Assembly (NCBI GenBank): GCA_038326725.1
Contig: JBBQKI010000026.1
Span: 1 to 30,413 of the forward strand
DNA from: JBBQKI01 sp038326725
GTDB lineage: Bacteria; Bacteroidota; Bacteroidia; Flavobacteriales; Flavobacteriaceae
DNA length: 30,413 nucleotides
Reading direction: 5' to 3'
Shown here: piece after piece, positions 17,746 through 26,089 of the stretch
How positions within the stretch are numbered: position 1 is the stretch's first letter
How the letters are laid out: each line of letters opens with the position of its first letter
Made by a program: the position numbers and the translations under genes
The notes under the pieces: model-generated
Database searches by the model: none
What the model was told of the DNA's origin: nothing
The model's input: the letters and a program-made list of their open reading frames with translations, nothing else

Positions 17746-18144
17746 CTAATTCTCTTTGGTGCGTACCGCAAGTACCACCTTAAAACTGTTTTTGTTTGCG
17801 ATATCCATCACAAAAACTGCATCTTCAATGGGAACACCTTCTTCGGCGCGAAGCATGATCACCGGTTCATCTTGACCCGACAAAATGGTTTTCAACTCCT
17901 CTTCAATGCTATATTCCGTTACGCGTTCATTATTCACATAATAAGCGCCATCTTTGGTAATACTCACGGAGGCTTTTTGTACTTCTGAGGTTTTACCATC
18001 TGCTTTGGGCAAAATCAGGTTTAAAGCTTCCGGTGTGATGGCTGGTGATGTAAGCAAAAAGAATACCAATAATAGGAAAACGATATCCGTCATCGAGCTC
18101 ATGCTAAATTCGGAACTAACTTTATTTCTTCCGCGAATTTTCAT
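17746..18144 (-). CDS. exbD: Biopolymer transport protein ExbD
   Basis: ExbD is the single-span stator subunit that, with ExbB, harvests the proton gradient for TonB. The 132-residue product has a short cytoplasmic tail, one membrane helix (about 20-35, DIVFLLLVFFLLTSPA) beginning with the conserved proton-carrying Asp20 in SSMTDIVFLLL, and a periplasmic domain (NLILPKADG, ISITKDGAYYVNNERV). Its ATG overlaps the exbB stop by one base (TAATG), so translation of the two is probably coupled. Confidence 0.93.
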   Translation of the reverse strand: MKIRGRNKVSSEFSMSSMTDIVFLLLVFFLLTSPAITPEALNLILPKADGKTSEVQKASVSITKDGAYYVNNERVTEYSIEEELKTILSGQDEPVIMLRAEEGVPIEDAVFVMDIANKNSFKVVLAVRTKEN

Positions 18145-18845
18145 TATGCGCGTTCGTTTAATATATCCAAAAAGTCAACGGCTGTGGCTTCCATTTGATG
18201 TACCACTTTATCAGTCCGTGTCACCAAATGATTATAACCCATATAAGCTATAATACCTACTATTAGTCCTGCCACGGTGGTGGTCATCGCGGTATAGATG
18301 CCCTCCGCCAAAACACTCATATCCGCTTGCCCGCCGCTGGTGGACAATTGGTGGAAAGCCATTACCATCCCAATCACGGTTCCCAAGAACCCAAGCATGG
18401 GCGCAGCTCCGGCAATAGTGGCAAGAATACTGACGTTCTTTTCAAGTTTGTAGATTTCAAGCCTCCCTGCATTTTCAATGGCACTGTTTATTGCTTCAAG
18501 AGGACTCCCAATTCGGGAAATCCCTTTTTCGGTAAGTCTAGAAACTGGGGTGTTTCGCTGTGCGCAGAGTACTTTTGCAGCTTGCAGGTTGCCAGAGGCT
18601 ACGTTATCACGGATTTGCCGCATAAAATTATTGTCCCATTTCGATGCTGCCCGGATGGCAAAAACCCTTTCAAAATAAATATACACGGCTATAAACAATA
18701 GAATAAAAAGTAGCCCTATAATAACCATTCCCGCTGTTCCGCCGGAAATGATGAGTTCCATCATCGAAAGTGATTGTTCTGCAACAAGTGGTTCCACATT
18801 TTGAGCCGCACCTTGTGCTTCATCTTGAAAAAAGTAGTTAAGCAT
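18144..18845 (-). CDS. exbB: Biopolymer transport protein ExbB (MotA/TolQ/ExbB family)
   Basis: ExbB forms the inner-membrane ring around ExbD and couples proton flow to TonB. The 233-residue product has three membrane helices: about 38-58 (MVIIGLLFILLFIAVYIYFE), 133-165 (ATIAGAAPMLGFLGTVIGMV) and 180-205 (AMTTTVAGLIVGIIAYMG). The GFLGTVIGM and TTTVAGLIVGI motifs are diagnostic of the MotA/TolQ/ExbB family. A short periplasmic N-terminus precedes the first helix. It is the first gene of exbB-exbD-tonB, 46 bases after nhaD, and the whole minus-strand block up to the dehydrogenase may be cotranscribed. Confidence 0.93.
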   Translation of the reverse strand: MLNYFFQDEAQGAAQNVEPLVAEQSLSMMELIISGGTAGMVIIGLLFILLFIAVYIYFERVFAIRAASKWDNNFMRQIRDNVASGNLQAAKVLCAQRNTPVSRLTEKGISRIGSPLEAINSAIENAGRLEIYKLEKNVSILATIAGAAPMLGFLGTVIGMVMAFHQLSTSGGQADMSVLAEGIYTAMTTTVAGLIVGIIAYMGYNHLVTRTDKVVHQMEATAVDFLDILNERA

Positions 18846-18891
18846 AAATTATTTGTTTAATGTGAATAACGGATTAAGGATTGGGAAATTG

Positions 18892-20271
18892 TCAGGCATT
18901 GACAAATATCACCCGCTCCATCAATAAAAACACCCCTGCCCCAGCGATGAAACCGGCAAAAGCCAACCAAGCAATGTTCTTGAGGTACCAGATAAAGTCT
19001 ATTTTTTCCATCCCCATTGCGGCCACCCCGGCGGCAGACCCAATAATGAGCATGCTTCCGCCCGTACCGGCACAATAAGCTATAAAATGCCACAGCACAG
19101 AATCGGTTGGAGAATCGTACATTCCGATGGAGGCAGCAACCAAAGGTACATTGTCGATAATAGCAGATAATACTCCCAATAAAATTACAACCAAATCCTG
19201 ATTAGGGATGGCGGTTTGCAAGATTTCCGCCAAATAGCGAAGGGTGCCCACTTCGTTATTGTTCACCACGCCATAAACCAAGCTTTCTAATCCAGCCACC
19301 GCAAGTAGTATCCCCAGAAAGAAAAGGATGCTAGAAATCTCGATACGGGAAAGGGCTTTATTAGTTGAATATAAATGTCTTTTTTCCTTGGTAAAATCCT
19401 CTTCGGGGTGAATATATTCTGAAACCAACCACACTATTCCCAAGGCCAGCATCATGCCAAAATAGGGGGGCAAGCCAGTGATAGTTTTAAAAATGGGAAC
19501 TGAAACAATCCCTGCAAGGCCTAGGAAAAGCATTGTTTTACTGCTCAATAATTTCGTGGCCTTAACAGGATCATGAATATCCACTTCAATTTTTCCCCTA
19601 AATATGGGAAGATAACTTGCAATAGCCATGGGTACTAAAATGCAAACAATAGAAGGAATAATTAAAAATTTCACTAAAGCTAGTGCTGTTACTTTATCTG
19701 CTATCCAAAGCATGGTAGTAGTAACATCTCCAATGGGGGACCATGCCCCGCCCGCATTGGCAGCGATTATGATCATAGAAGCGTACCAAATCCTGTCTTT
19801 ATGGCTTGGAATCAATTTTCGCAATAAAGTAACCATCACGATGGTGGTGGTAAGGTTGTCTATTATGGCAGAAAGGAAAAAGGAAATTATGACGATAATC
19901 CATAATAATTTCAATTTATTATTGGTTCGGACAGCACCTTTCAAAACCTCAAAACCTCGGTGAAGGTCAATAATTTCCACAATCGTCATTGCGCCAATCA
20001 GGAAAATAAGAATTTCAGCCGTTTTACCGAGATGGTGAAGCAGAGTGTTTTCAAAACCTTCTGCAGCATTTTCGCCCCCTTCCAAAAAACTAAAAACCGT
20101 GCCGTGGGTATCAACTATATTGAACCAACCCCCATGAAAACCAATTGCCAATAGTGCCCAAATAAGCGAAGCCATTATAAGGGCCGGGACCGTCTTGTCA
20201 AGTTTTAAGGGATGTTCAAGCGTAATGGAAAGATAGCCAATAACAAAGATTAAAATGATGATTGATTCCAT
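18892..20271 (-). CDS. nhaD: Na+/H+ antiporter NhaD
   Basis: An inner-membrane sodium/proton antiporter of the NhaD type in the ion transporter superfamily, exporting Na+ and typical of marine and halophilic bacteria. The 459-residue product is hydrophobic with about eleven to thirteen spans. Marker segments are LAIGFHGGWFN, IDNLTTTIVMVTLLRKL, GGAWSPIGDVTTTMLWI and, in the second half, AIIDNVPLVAAS and CAGTGGSMLIIGSAAGVAAMGME. The two halves with ID-N-TTT and IDNVPLVAA motifs reflect the inverted repeat of this superfamily. It is 15 bases downstream of the dehydrogenase gene, suggesting cotranscription. Confidence 0.92.
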   Translation of the reverse strand: MESIIILIFVIGYLSITLEHPLKLDKTVPALIMASLIWALLAIGFHGGWFNIVDTHGTVFSFLEGGENAAEGFENTLLHHLGKTAEILIFLIGAMTIVEIIDLHRGFEVLKGAVRTNNKLKLLWIIVIISFFLSAIIDNLTTTIVMVTLLRKLIPSHKDRIWYASMIIIAANAGGAWSPIGDVTTTMLWIADKVTALALVKFLIIPSIVCILVPMAIASYLPIFRGKIEVDIHDPVKATKLLSSKTMLFLGLAGIVSVPIFKTITGLPPYFGMMLALGIVWLVSEYIHPEEDFTKEKRHLYSTNKALSRIEISSILFFLGILLAVAGLESLVYGVVNNNEVGTLRYLAEILQTAIPNQDLVVILLGVLSAIIDNVPLVAASIGMYDSPTDSVLWHFIAYCAGTGGSMLIIGSAAGVAAMGMEKIDFIWYLKNIAWLAFAGFIAGAGVFLLMERVIFVNA

Positions 20272-20286
20272 AGCGAAGTTTATAAT

Positions 20287-21513
20287 TTACACTAATTGTT
20301 TAAGGGCGATCTCAAAAGCGGTCCTACTTATATTGGTTTTGGTACTGTTGTGGTCAAAGGTATTTTGTATGGCATTTTTAATGGTAATTGAAGTATCGTT
20401 GAAAATGGCCTCATCGGTCATTTGTACCTTTCGTTCCATAAAGTAAGCAAACACCCGCGCCATCCCACAATTGCTAATGAAATCGGGGATCAAGCTCACA
20501 CGTTCATCGGTATATTCCATAATAGGGCCGAAAAATATTTCGGTATCAGCGAAAGGCACGTTAGCCCCACAACTTATTACCTCCAACCCAGAATCTATCA
20601 TCGAGGAAATTTGTTGTTTCGTAACCAAGCGTGAAGCCGCGCAAGGCGCAAAAACCTCGGCTTTCAAGTCCCAGATTTGTTTATTTATTTCATCAAAAGA
20701 AAGCATCTTTTCAGCCAATAGCGTGTTCCCCTTTTTTTGAAGGAAGAGTTGTTTTATCTCTTCAAATGAAAAACCGTTCTTTTTGATGAGACCACCTTCC
20801 CTGTCAATGATGCCCACCACTTTTGCGCCCATTTGTGAAAGGTAATAAGCCGCCGAAGCGCCCACGTTTCCAAAGCCCTGCACCACTGCTCTTTTTCCGG
20901 AAACGTTACCGCCATAAATATCGTAAAAGTGACGTACCGCCTCGGCAACGCCATAACCGGTTATCATATCGGCAACGGTATATTTTCGGGAAACATCGGG
21001 AGAAAAATTGGTATTCTCTAAAACCTTAATAACCCCTTGGCGCAATTGCCCGATGCGGTTTATCTTATCGGCTTGAGTGGGCGAGAAATGCCCATTGAAA
21101 ACCCCTTCCTGCGGATGCCAGACCCCGCTCTGCTCCGTAATTGGGATTACTTCGTGGATTTCATCCACGTTTAAATCGCCACCTGTGCCATAATACGCTT
21201 TTAATAATGGCGAAACGACTTTGTACCAGCGTTCCAAAACTCCTTTTTTCCGGGGATCGGAAGGGTCGAAATTGATGCCGGATTTTGCCCCGCCAATGGC
21301 CGGCCCCGAAACGGTGAACTTGACCTCCATGGTTTTGGCTAGCGAAAGTACTTCGTTCATGTCTAAACCTTGCCGCATACGTGTGCCACCACCGGCCGCG
21401 CCACCCCGCAATGAATTAATTACAGTCCAGCCTTCGGCTTCGGTTTCGGGGTCATTCCAGTGAAAAACTATTTCGGGTTCCTTACTTTCGTACTTGGTGA
21501 GAAGTTCCTTCAT
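20287..21513 (-). CDS. Glu/Leu/Phe/Val family amino-acid dehydrogenase
   Basis: An NAD(P)-dependent oxidative deaminase of the Glu/Leu/Phe/Val dehydrogenase family, 408 residues. The N-terminal catalytic domain has the Gly-rich segment RGGAAGGGTRM, the family motif GPAIGGAKSGI with Lys77, and GTGGDLNVDE with Asp113. The Rossmann domain has GFGNVG at 213-218, followed by FAPCAASRLVT and ISCGANVPF. The substrate is not decided: the family member is common in Bacteroidota and could be a leucine/valine or glutamate enzyme. A -7 box lies upstream at 21542-21535, so this gene may head the gdh-nhaD-exbBD-tonB run. Confidence 0.9.
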   Translation of the reverse strand: MKELLTKYESKEPEIVFHWNDPETEAEGWTVINSLRGGAAGGGTRMRQGLDMNEVLSLAKTMEVKFTVSGPAIGGAKSGINFDPSDPRKKGVLERWYKVVSPLLKAYYGTGGDLNVDEIHEVIPITEQSGVWHPQEGVFNGHFSPTQADKINRIGQLRQGVIKVLENTNFSPDVSRKYTVADMITGYGVAEAVRHFYDIYGGNVSGKRAVVQGFGNVGASAAYYLSQMGAKVVGIIDREGGLIKKNGFSFEEIKQLFLQKKGNTLLAEKMLSFDEINKQIWDLKAEVFAPCAASRLVTKQQISSMIDSGLEVISCGANVPFADTEIFFGPIMEYTDERVSLIPDFISNCGMARVFAYFMERKVQMTDEAIFNDTSITIKNAIQNTFDHNSTKTNISRTAFEIALKQLV

Positions 21514-21534
21514 TTACAGTGAGGCATTAAGCCA

Positions 21535-21542
21535 CAAATATA
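21535..21542 (-). promoter_or_regulatory. -7 box upstream of the amino-acid dehydrogenase
   Basis: Read on the minus strand the bases are TATATTTG, a perfect TAnnTTTG, 21 bases before the ATG. No clear TTG is seen at the -33 distance. Confidence 0.5.
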
Positions 21543-21575
21543 AAAAACTAAAAAAGGGAATATTGAATTTTGGGG

Positions 21576-22658
21576 TTATTTTATCGTGAATATTTTTCCG
21601 GAAGAATGATCCTTTTTTGACCCGGTCACGCTTGCCAAACAATTAACCTCGCCCCGGAGTTTCAAAACGCCCAACAACCCAAAAACAAGGGCTTCTTTGA
21701 ATTCAATAATTCTGGGGGAAGGGATTTCTAGTTCAACTTTTGAAATACTTTTCAGCCTTTCCATTAAAAAAAGATTGTACGCTCCGCCGCCCGTTACCAA
21801 AACCCGGGAACCTTTGGGCAAGTTTGCCGAAAGTTGGTGGGCAATATGCTCGGTAAAAGTGCGCAAAACGTCCTGAGATGAAATCACGGAATTTCCAAGC
21901 AAAGGAAAAACGTGTTTATGCACCCATTCCAATCCCAAAGATTTTGGGGGTTTTTCACCATAATAAGGAAGGGCATCCAGTTTATTCAAAAGCTCCAAAT
22001 CCAATTTTCCCGAAGCTGCCAGATTTCCATTTTCATCAAAAGGTGTCCCGAGTTTTTCCGAAAAGTGGTTCAAAACAATGTTTACTGGGCAAATATCAAA
22101 AGCAATCCGGTTGCCCATTTTTTCAAATGAAATATTCGCAAAACCGCCCAAATTCAGGCAATAAACATATCCTGAAAAAAGTAACCTATCCCCAATCGGC
22201 ACCAAAGGGGCACCCTGCCCGCCCAAGGCAACATCTTCCACCCGAAAATCGCAAACCACTGTCTGCTTGATTTGCTTCGCCAAACTTTTAAGATTCCCTA
22301 TCTGTAACGTAACCCCTTTTTCCGGCCGGTGCAAAACGGTGTGGCCGTGACTGCAAACGGCATCAAGGTTATTGATTGAATTTTTTTCTATAAATTTTGA
22401 AATGGTTTCCCCTAAAAAATGAGTGTAATTTTCATTCAATTCTATTAAAGCTGTTTCGGAAAACCCCACAGCGGCACGAAGTTTTTCTTTCCAAAATGAA
22501 GGGTATGGAACGGTTTGAGCGTTTTTAATCCTAAAATCCCAATTGGAAAATTCAGAAATGGAAAATTCAATTTCGGCCAAATCAATTCCATCCAGCGAAG
22601 TACCGCTCATCACGCCAAGCACGTGGTATTTATTTTTGATAAGATCGAAATCTTTCAT
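21576..22658 (-). CDS. anmK: Anhydro-N-acetylmuramic acid kinase
   Basis: AnmK phosphorylates and opens 1,6-anhydro-MurNAc to MurNAc-6-phosphate in peptidoglycan recycling. The 360-residue product has the ATP-binding motif GVMSGTSLDG at 15-24, then VCSHGHTVLHRP, and the catalytic segment CDFRVEDVALGGQGAPL with D137 and D142. The C-terminal half has LNLGGFANIS, TEHIAHQL and RVLVTGGGAYN. All family motifs are present and length is normal. It is read from its own -7 box at 22702-22695, divergent from the acyl-CoA dehydrogenase, and its stop is 62 bases upstream of the next gene. Confidence 0.95.
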   Translation of the reverse strand: MKDFDLIKNKYHVLGVMSGTSLDGIDLAEIEFSISEFSNWDFRIKNAQTVPYPSFWKEKLRAAVGFSETALIELNENYTHFLGETISKFIEKNSINNLDAVCSHGHTVLHRPEKGVTLQIGNLKSLAKQIKQTVVCDFRVEDVALGGQGAPLVPIGDRLLFSGYVYCLNLGGFANISFEKMGNRIAFDICPVNIVLNHFSEKLGTPFDENGNLAASGKLDLELLNKLDALPYYGEKPPKSLGLEWVHKHVFPLLGNSVISSQDVLRTFTEHIAHQLSANLPKGSRVLVTGGGAYNLFLMERLKSISKVELEIPSPRIIEFKEALVFGLLGVLKLRGEVNCLASVTGSKKDHSSGKIFTIK

Positions 22659-22694
22659 CTTTGATTAAATAACAGATTTTTAAATTTCCAAATC

Positions 22695-22702
22695 CAAAGA
22701 TA
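22695..22702 (-). promoter_or_regulatory. -7 box of the anmK promoter
   Basis: Minus strand TATCTTTG, a perfect TAnnTTTG, with exactly 36 bases between it and the anmK ATG. A TTG lies 23 bases upstream (22728-22726), at the long end of the usual spacing and inside the heptamer array. Confidence 0.6.
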
Positions 22703-22707
22703 CCCCT

Positions 22708-22770
22708 TTTGGGATTTGTAATTTGCAATTTAGAGTTTGGGTGTTGAAATTTGGAATTTGGAATTTGGAA
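22708..22770. repeat. Intergenic heptanucleotide array between anmK and the acyl-CoA dehydrogenase
   Basis: Nine units in one 7-base register, mostly of type TTTGNNN. TTTGGGA starts at 22708, TTTGTAA at 22715, TTTGCAA at 22722, TTTGGGT at 22736, and three perfect TTTGGAA at 22750, 22757 and 22764. The array lies between the two divergent -7 boxes. Confidence 0.85.
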
Positions 22771-22793
22771 TATTAAATTTCTTTTAAAAAAGG

Positions 22794-22801
22794 TATCTTT
22801 G
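22794..22801 (+). promoter_or_regulatory. -7 box of the acyl-CoA dehydrogenase promoter
   Basis: TATCTTTG, a perfect TAnnTTTG and identical to the anmK box, with exactly 36 bases before the ATG. The nearest TTG (22765-22767) is 26 bases upstream, longer than usual. Confidence 0.6.
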
Positions 22802-22837
22802 TTTCACTTTTTTTTAGAACTTTTTTAAACCAATCCT

Positions 22838-23980
22838 ATGGATTTTACCCTTTCGGAAGAACAACTAATGATCCGCGACGCCGCCCGCGACTTTGCTAAA
22901 AGTGAACTGTTGCCGGGCGTTATTGAACGCGATAACCTACAGAAATTCCCCACCGAACAGGTAAAAAAAATGGGGGAACTGGGTTTTCTCGGGATGATGG
23001 TGGACCCAAAATACGGCGGTGGCGGAATTGATACGGTTTCTTATGTATTGGCGATTGAAGAATTAAGCAAAGTGGACGCATCATGTTCTGTAGTGATGTC
23101 GGTAAACAATTCCTTGGTTTGTTATGGTTTGCAGGCTTTCGGGAATGAATTTCAAAAAGAAAAATATTTAACAAAACTTGCCACTGGCGAAGCTTTGGGC
23201 GCTTTCTGTTTAAGTGAGCCGGAAGCGGGAAGTGATGCAACTTCTCAAATGACCACTGCAATCGATAAAGGCGACCATTACCTTTTGAACGGCACCAAAA
23301 ATTGGATCACCAACGGCGGCACGGCCGATTTTCATTTGGTTATTGCCCAAACCGATAGAGATAAAAAACATAAAGGCATAAACGCATTTATTGTTGAAAA
23401 GGGTTGGGAAGGTTTTGAGGTTGGGCCTAAAGAAGATAAATTGGGCATCCGGGGCAGCGACACGCACTCCCTTATTTTTAATGATGTAAAAGTCCCTAAA
23501 GAAAACCGGATAGGCGAAGATGGTTTCGGCTTTTCGTTTGCTATGAAAACCTTGAGCGGTGGCCGTATCGGTATAGCTGCACAAGCTTTGGGAATTGCAG
23601 GAGGGGCATACGAAATGGCTCGCGATTACAGTAAAGTCCGTAAATCTTTCGGAACCGAAATCTGCAATCATCAAGCTATCGCTTTTAAACTTGCGGATAT
23701 GCACACCAGCATTGAAGCCGCCCGGCATTTGGTGATGAAGGCTGCTTGGGATAAAGACCAAGGCAATAATTACGATATGAGCGGCGCAATGGCAAAATTA
23801 TACGCCTCGCAAGTGGCGATGGACGTTAGCATTGAAGCCGTTCAAATTCACGGCGGGAATGGGTACGTAAAAGAATACCACGTGGAGCGTTTTATGCGCG
23901 ATGCGAAAATTACTCAGATATACGAAGGCACCAGCGAGATTCAAAAAATCGTTATTTCGAGGGGGTTGCTGAAGGGTTAA
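22838..23980 (+). CDS. Acyl-CoA dehydrogenase (short-chain/butyryl-CoA type)
   Basis: An FAD flavoenzyme that introduces the alpha-beta double bond in acyl-CoA during fatty-acid or branched-chain amino-acid breakdown. The 380-residue product matches the short-chain family: MDFTLSEEQLMIRDAARDFA at the N-terminus, the FAD/substrate signature FCLSEPEAGSDA at about 127-138, KNWITNGG, LGIRGSDTH, the arginine-containing KVRKSFG, and QIHGGNGYVKEYHVERFMRDAKITQIYEGTSE near the end. Catalytic Glu363 in IYEGTSEIQ is present. Substrate chain length cannot be read from sequence. Its stop is 26 bases from the convergent porin gene. Confidence 0.93.
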   Translation: MDFTLSEEQLMIRDAARDFAKSELLPGVIERDNLQKFPTEQVKKMGELGFLGMMVDPKYGGGGIDTVSYVLAIEELSKVDASCSVVMSVNNSLVCYGLQAFGNEFQKEKYLTKLATGEALGAFCLSEPEAGSDATSQMTTAIDKGDHYLLNGTKNWITNGGTADFHLVIAQTDRDKKHKGINAFIVEKGWEGFEVGPKEDKLGIRGSDTHSLIFNDVKVPKENRIGEDGFGFSFAMKTLSGGRIGIAAQALGIAGGAYEMARDYSKVRKSFGTEICNHQAIAFKLADMHTSIEAARHLVMKAAWDKDQGNNYDMSGAMAKLYASQVAMDVSIEAVQIHGGNGYVKEYHVERFMRDAKITQIYEGTSEIQKIVISRGLLKG

Positions 23981-24006
23981 TTAAATTGTCGATTTGGGCG
24001 CTTTTT

Positions 24007-25890
24007 TCACAAAAAGAAATCCCAAACCAATCCGAACCGGATCACCGCATCGCGATAGGGATAGCCGGGAGCCGAAAAATATTCATTTTTGGAAGAGAAA
24101 AGGGAATTGATATGCTCCCATTTAAAATAAATGCGGGTCTGCCTAATTTTCGCATTAAAGAAAATATCAACTAACGGAAACCCACCCAATTCCTGATTGT
24201 TCTGAACATAAAATTCCGCCAAAACTGGGTCGTAGGCATTCATTTCATAACTGCTAAAGTATTTAAAATTCACTCCGGCTTGCATAAATAAAGCCCTTTT
24301 AAACCAGTGGTCTTCATAATAAAGGGATTGACGGGTTATAATTTGCGGTACTTTAAAAACTTCTTCTCCGCCGGCCACTTGTTGGAACATCACGGTATTA
24401 GCGAGGGCAAAGCGGCCATATCGAAATTCCTTTTCCGCCTTCACTTTTAAATAATCCACCCTCCCGGAAAACTGCTGTGGCGTGGGTGTGGAATCGTTAG
24501 GACTTATTGCGAAGTAGGCGTAATCTTCAATTCCGGTATAGCTTAACGTGGCAATCCCGAATTTTTTAGTTTCGATTTCAAATTTTAGTTCCTGTGTTTT
24601 TACGTTGTTGAAATTGGTTTGCCAGTTATAGTTCACATAATCGCTTTGGTACAAAAGGAAATTAAAATTTGGTGCCACAGAATGTACGGTAATGGAAGCT
24701 TTGGCCTTGTAATCTTCATTAATTCTGAAAGATGCAGCACCGTTTAAATAATTCCCTTCAAAATCTCCGGCCACATTGATGGCACCTTTTCCCGAAAGTT
24801 CAAAACCTCGGTATTGTTTTTTATATGCTGCTCCCGTTTCGATAATATTCCCTTTCAAACGGTTTGGAATCCTTCCTTCATCTAAAATAAGCGCCGTATT
24901 ATAACCATAATTATAATCGGTATAACCCGCCCAGGCCGTGATGTCGCCCAAAATGGAATTATCGAAACGCGCGTATGCTTTGGCGTTGAAATCCTCCAAT
25001 TTTGTTTCGGTAAACAAATTCGCGGTTTTATACGAAGGCCCAAAAGGCGCATAGGGCGTAGCCTGTTTATAATAGAAAAATTTGTCTTCGTAACTGAGAA
25101 TGTTTCCAATGGTTAAAACGGAATAATTCAAAGAATCTTTTTGGCTGATGAGTTCATATTCATGGTCCACGTAAAATCTCAGGCCTTCCAGTTTGTTCTC
25201 GGCATCCTCAAAATTCACATCCAGACGGCCCCTGTCTTCAAATTCTTCATCATCATTTATAAAAAGCAGAATGGAATTTTCATCCAAACCGCCATTTTCC
25301 TCATTTAAAATATCCTGAGCCGCCACGTGTGCTCGAACGTTGTAACGTTTATTCTTTGTATGGTAATTCGTGGTAAAAGAAAAATTTCCGGTGCTGGTTA
25401 AAATATTTTGATATTTTCCCAAAGAGCGAACGCCCTTGTAGCCGACGGAAAAATTAAACTGCTCCGAAGTATTGATGGTAAAAAAAGCATCGAGTTGCTG
25501 GCCCTGTTCAAAAGCAGTTTTAAAGTAGAGTTCTGTCAATGGGGTTGGCACATGGTAATAATTCATGTCCTCGATTTCGCGGTAATTGAAATGATGCGAT
25601 TGGGCCGCGAACAAAGGCTTCAAATTGAGTTTATCAAAAGAATATGCCAACGAATTATAGGTTTGTCCCACATTGGAAAAAGGCAGTAGCTCAAAATTAT
25701 CGCGTCTTAAATAATTGAATTTATATTCCTTTTTAATGGTAAGTGTAGTGTCCAGAAAAGTGGTATCGCGGGCTGCGGAGATTATCCGGTAAAGTTCAAT
25801 CGGCGGTTTTTTGCGCTTGGCCGGAGTGGTTTGTGAAAACGCAATTACCGGGGAAAACACTATCATCAAAAGCAAAAGCGTCCTATTCAT
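24007..25890 (-). CDS. Putative porin (outer-membrane beta-barrel)
   Basis: A 627-residue outer-membrane protein resembling the Bacteroidota putative-porin family. It has a cleavable signal peptide (MNRTLLLLMIVFSPVIAFSQ), a basic Pro/Lys segment (TTPAKRKKPPIELY), then conserved N-terminal elements such as NYLRRDNFELLPFSNVGQTYN and the segment FNYREIEDMNYYHVPTP. The remainder consists of alternating aromatic beta-strand segments ending in VIRFGLVWDFFL, a typical outer-membrane C-terminus with a final aromatic pair. What passes through it is unknown. A perfect -7 box lies 20 bases upstream. Confidence 0.88.
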   Translation of the reverse strand: MNRTLLLLMIVFSPVIAFSQTTPAKRKKPPIELYRIISAARDTTFLDTTLTIKKEYKFNYLRRDNFELLPFSNVGQTYNSLAYSFDKLNLKPLFAAQSHHFNYREIEDMNYYHVPTPLTELYFKTAFEQGQQLDAFFTINTSEQFNFSVGYKGVRSLGKYQNILTSTGNFSFTTNYHTKNKRYNVRAHVAAQDILNEENGGLDENSILLFINDDEEFEDRGRLDVNFEDAENKLEGLRFYVDHEYELISQKDSLNYSVLTIGNILSYEDKFFYYKQATPYAPFGPSYKTANLFTETKLEDFNAKAYARFDNSILGDITAWAGYTDYNYGYNTALILDEGRIPNRLKGNIIETGAAYKKQYRGFELSGKGAINVAGDFEGNYLNGAASFRINEDYKAKASITVHSVAPNFNFLLYQSDYVNYNWQTNFNNVKTQELKFEIETKKFGIATLSYTGIEDYAYFAISPNDSTPTPQQFSGRVDYLKVKAEKEFRYGRFALANTVMFQQVAGGEEVFKVPQIITRQSLYYEDHWFKRALFMQAGVNFKYFSSYEMNAYDPVLAEFYVQNNQELGGFPLVDIFFNAKIRQTRIYFKWEHINSLFSSKNEYFSAPGYPYRDAVIRFGLVWDFFL

Positions 25891-25910
25891 TCATTTTTGG
25901 CTTACACGGG

Positions 25911-25918
25911 CAAAGGTA
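25911..25918 (-). promoter_or_regulatory. -7 box of the porin promoter
   Basis: Minus strand TACCTTTG, a perfect TAnnTTTG, with 20 bases before the porin ATG. No TTG at -33. The heptamer array begins 15 bases beyond it. Confidence 0.5.
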
Positions 25919-25932
25919 AACTTTTGAAGTGA

Positions 25933-26051
25933 TTTACGATTTGGGTTTTTGGATTTGTGGAAAGGGTGACGACTTTCTACTTTTTCCCTTTCACCCTTTC
26001 CCTTTTCCCTTTTCCCTTTTCGCTATTCGCTATTCGCTAATTCCTTTTCCC
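25933..26051. repeat. Intergenic heptanucleotide array between the porin gene and rnhB
   Basis: Seventeen units of 7 bases in one register. The first part is TTTGGGT-like (25940, TTTTGGA at 25947). It then runs through TTTTCCC at 25982, 26003, 26010 and 26045, then TTTTCGC at 26017 and TATTCGC at 26024 and 26031. Neighbouring units differ by only one or two bases. The same words, TTCCCTT and TTCGCTN in another phase, build the pdhC linker at 313-417. Confidence 0.85.
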
Positions 26052-26089
26052 ATTAAATTATTACCTTGCCGAGAACAATAAAACCTTAA

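Noticed and set aside
22685..22721. Imperfect inverted repeat between anmK and the heptamer array
   Set aside because: The arms pair only with two bulges and may simply reflect TTTGG/CCAAA heptamers in both orientations.
23210..23761. Minus-strand 183-codon open frame within the acyl-CoA dehydrogenase
   Set aside because: The plus strand carries all motifs of the enzyme; the antisense product has no recognisable features.
23993..24032. Bidirectional terminator between the acyl-CoA dehydrogenase and porin genes
   Set aside because: TTTGGG and CCCAAA arms with an inner CTTTTT/AAAAAG pair could fold, but the stem is interrupted and overlaps the porin coding end, so it is not called.
22708..26051. 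CRISPR arrays
   Set aside because: The repeat arrays have contiguous 7-base units without spacers or long identical repeats, and no cas genes are present.
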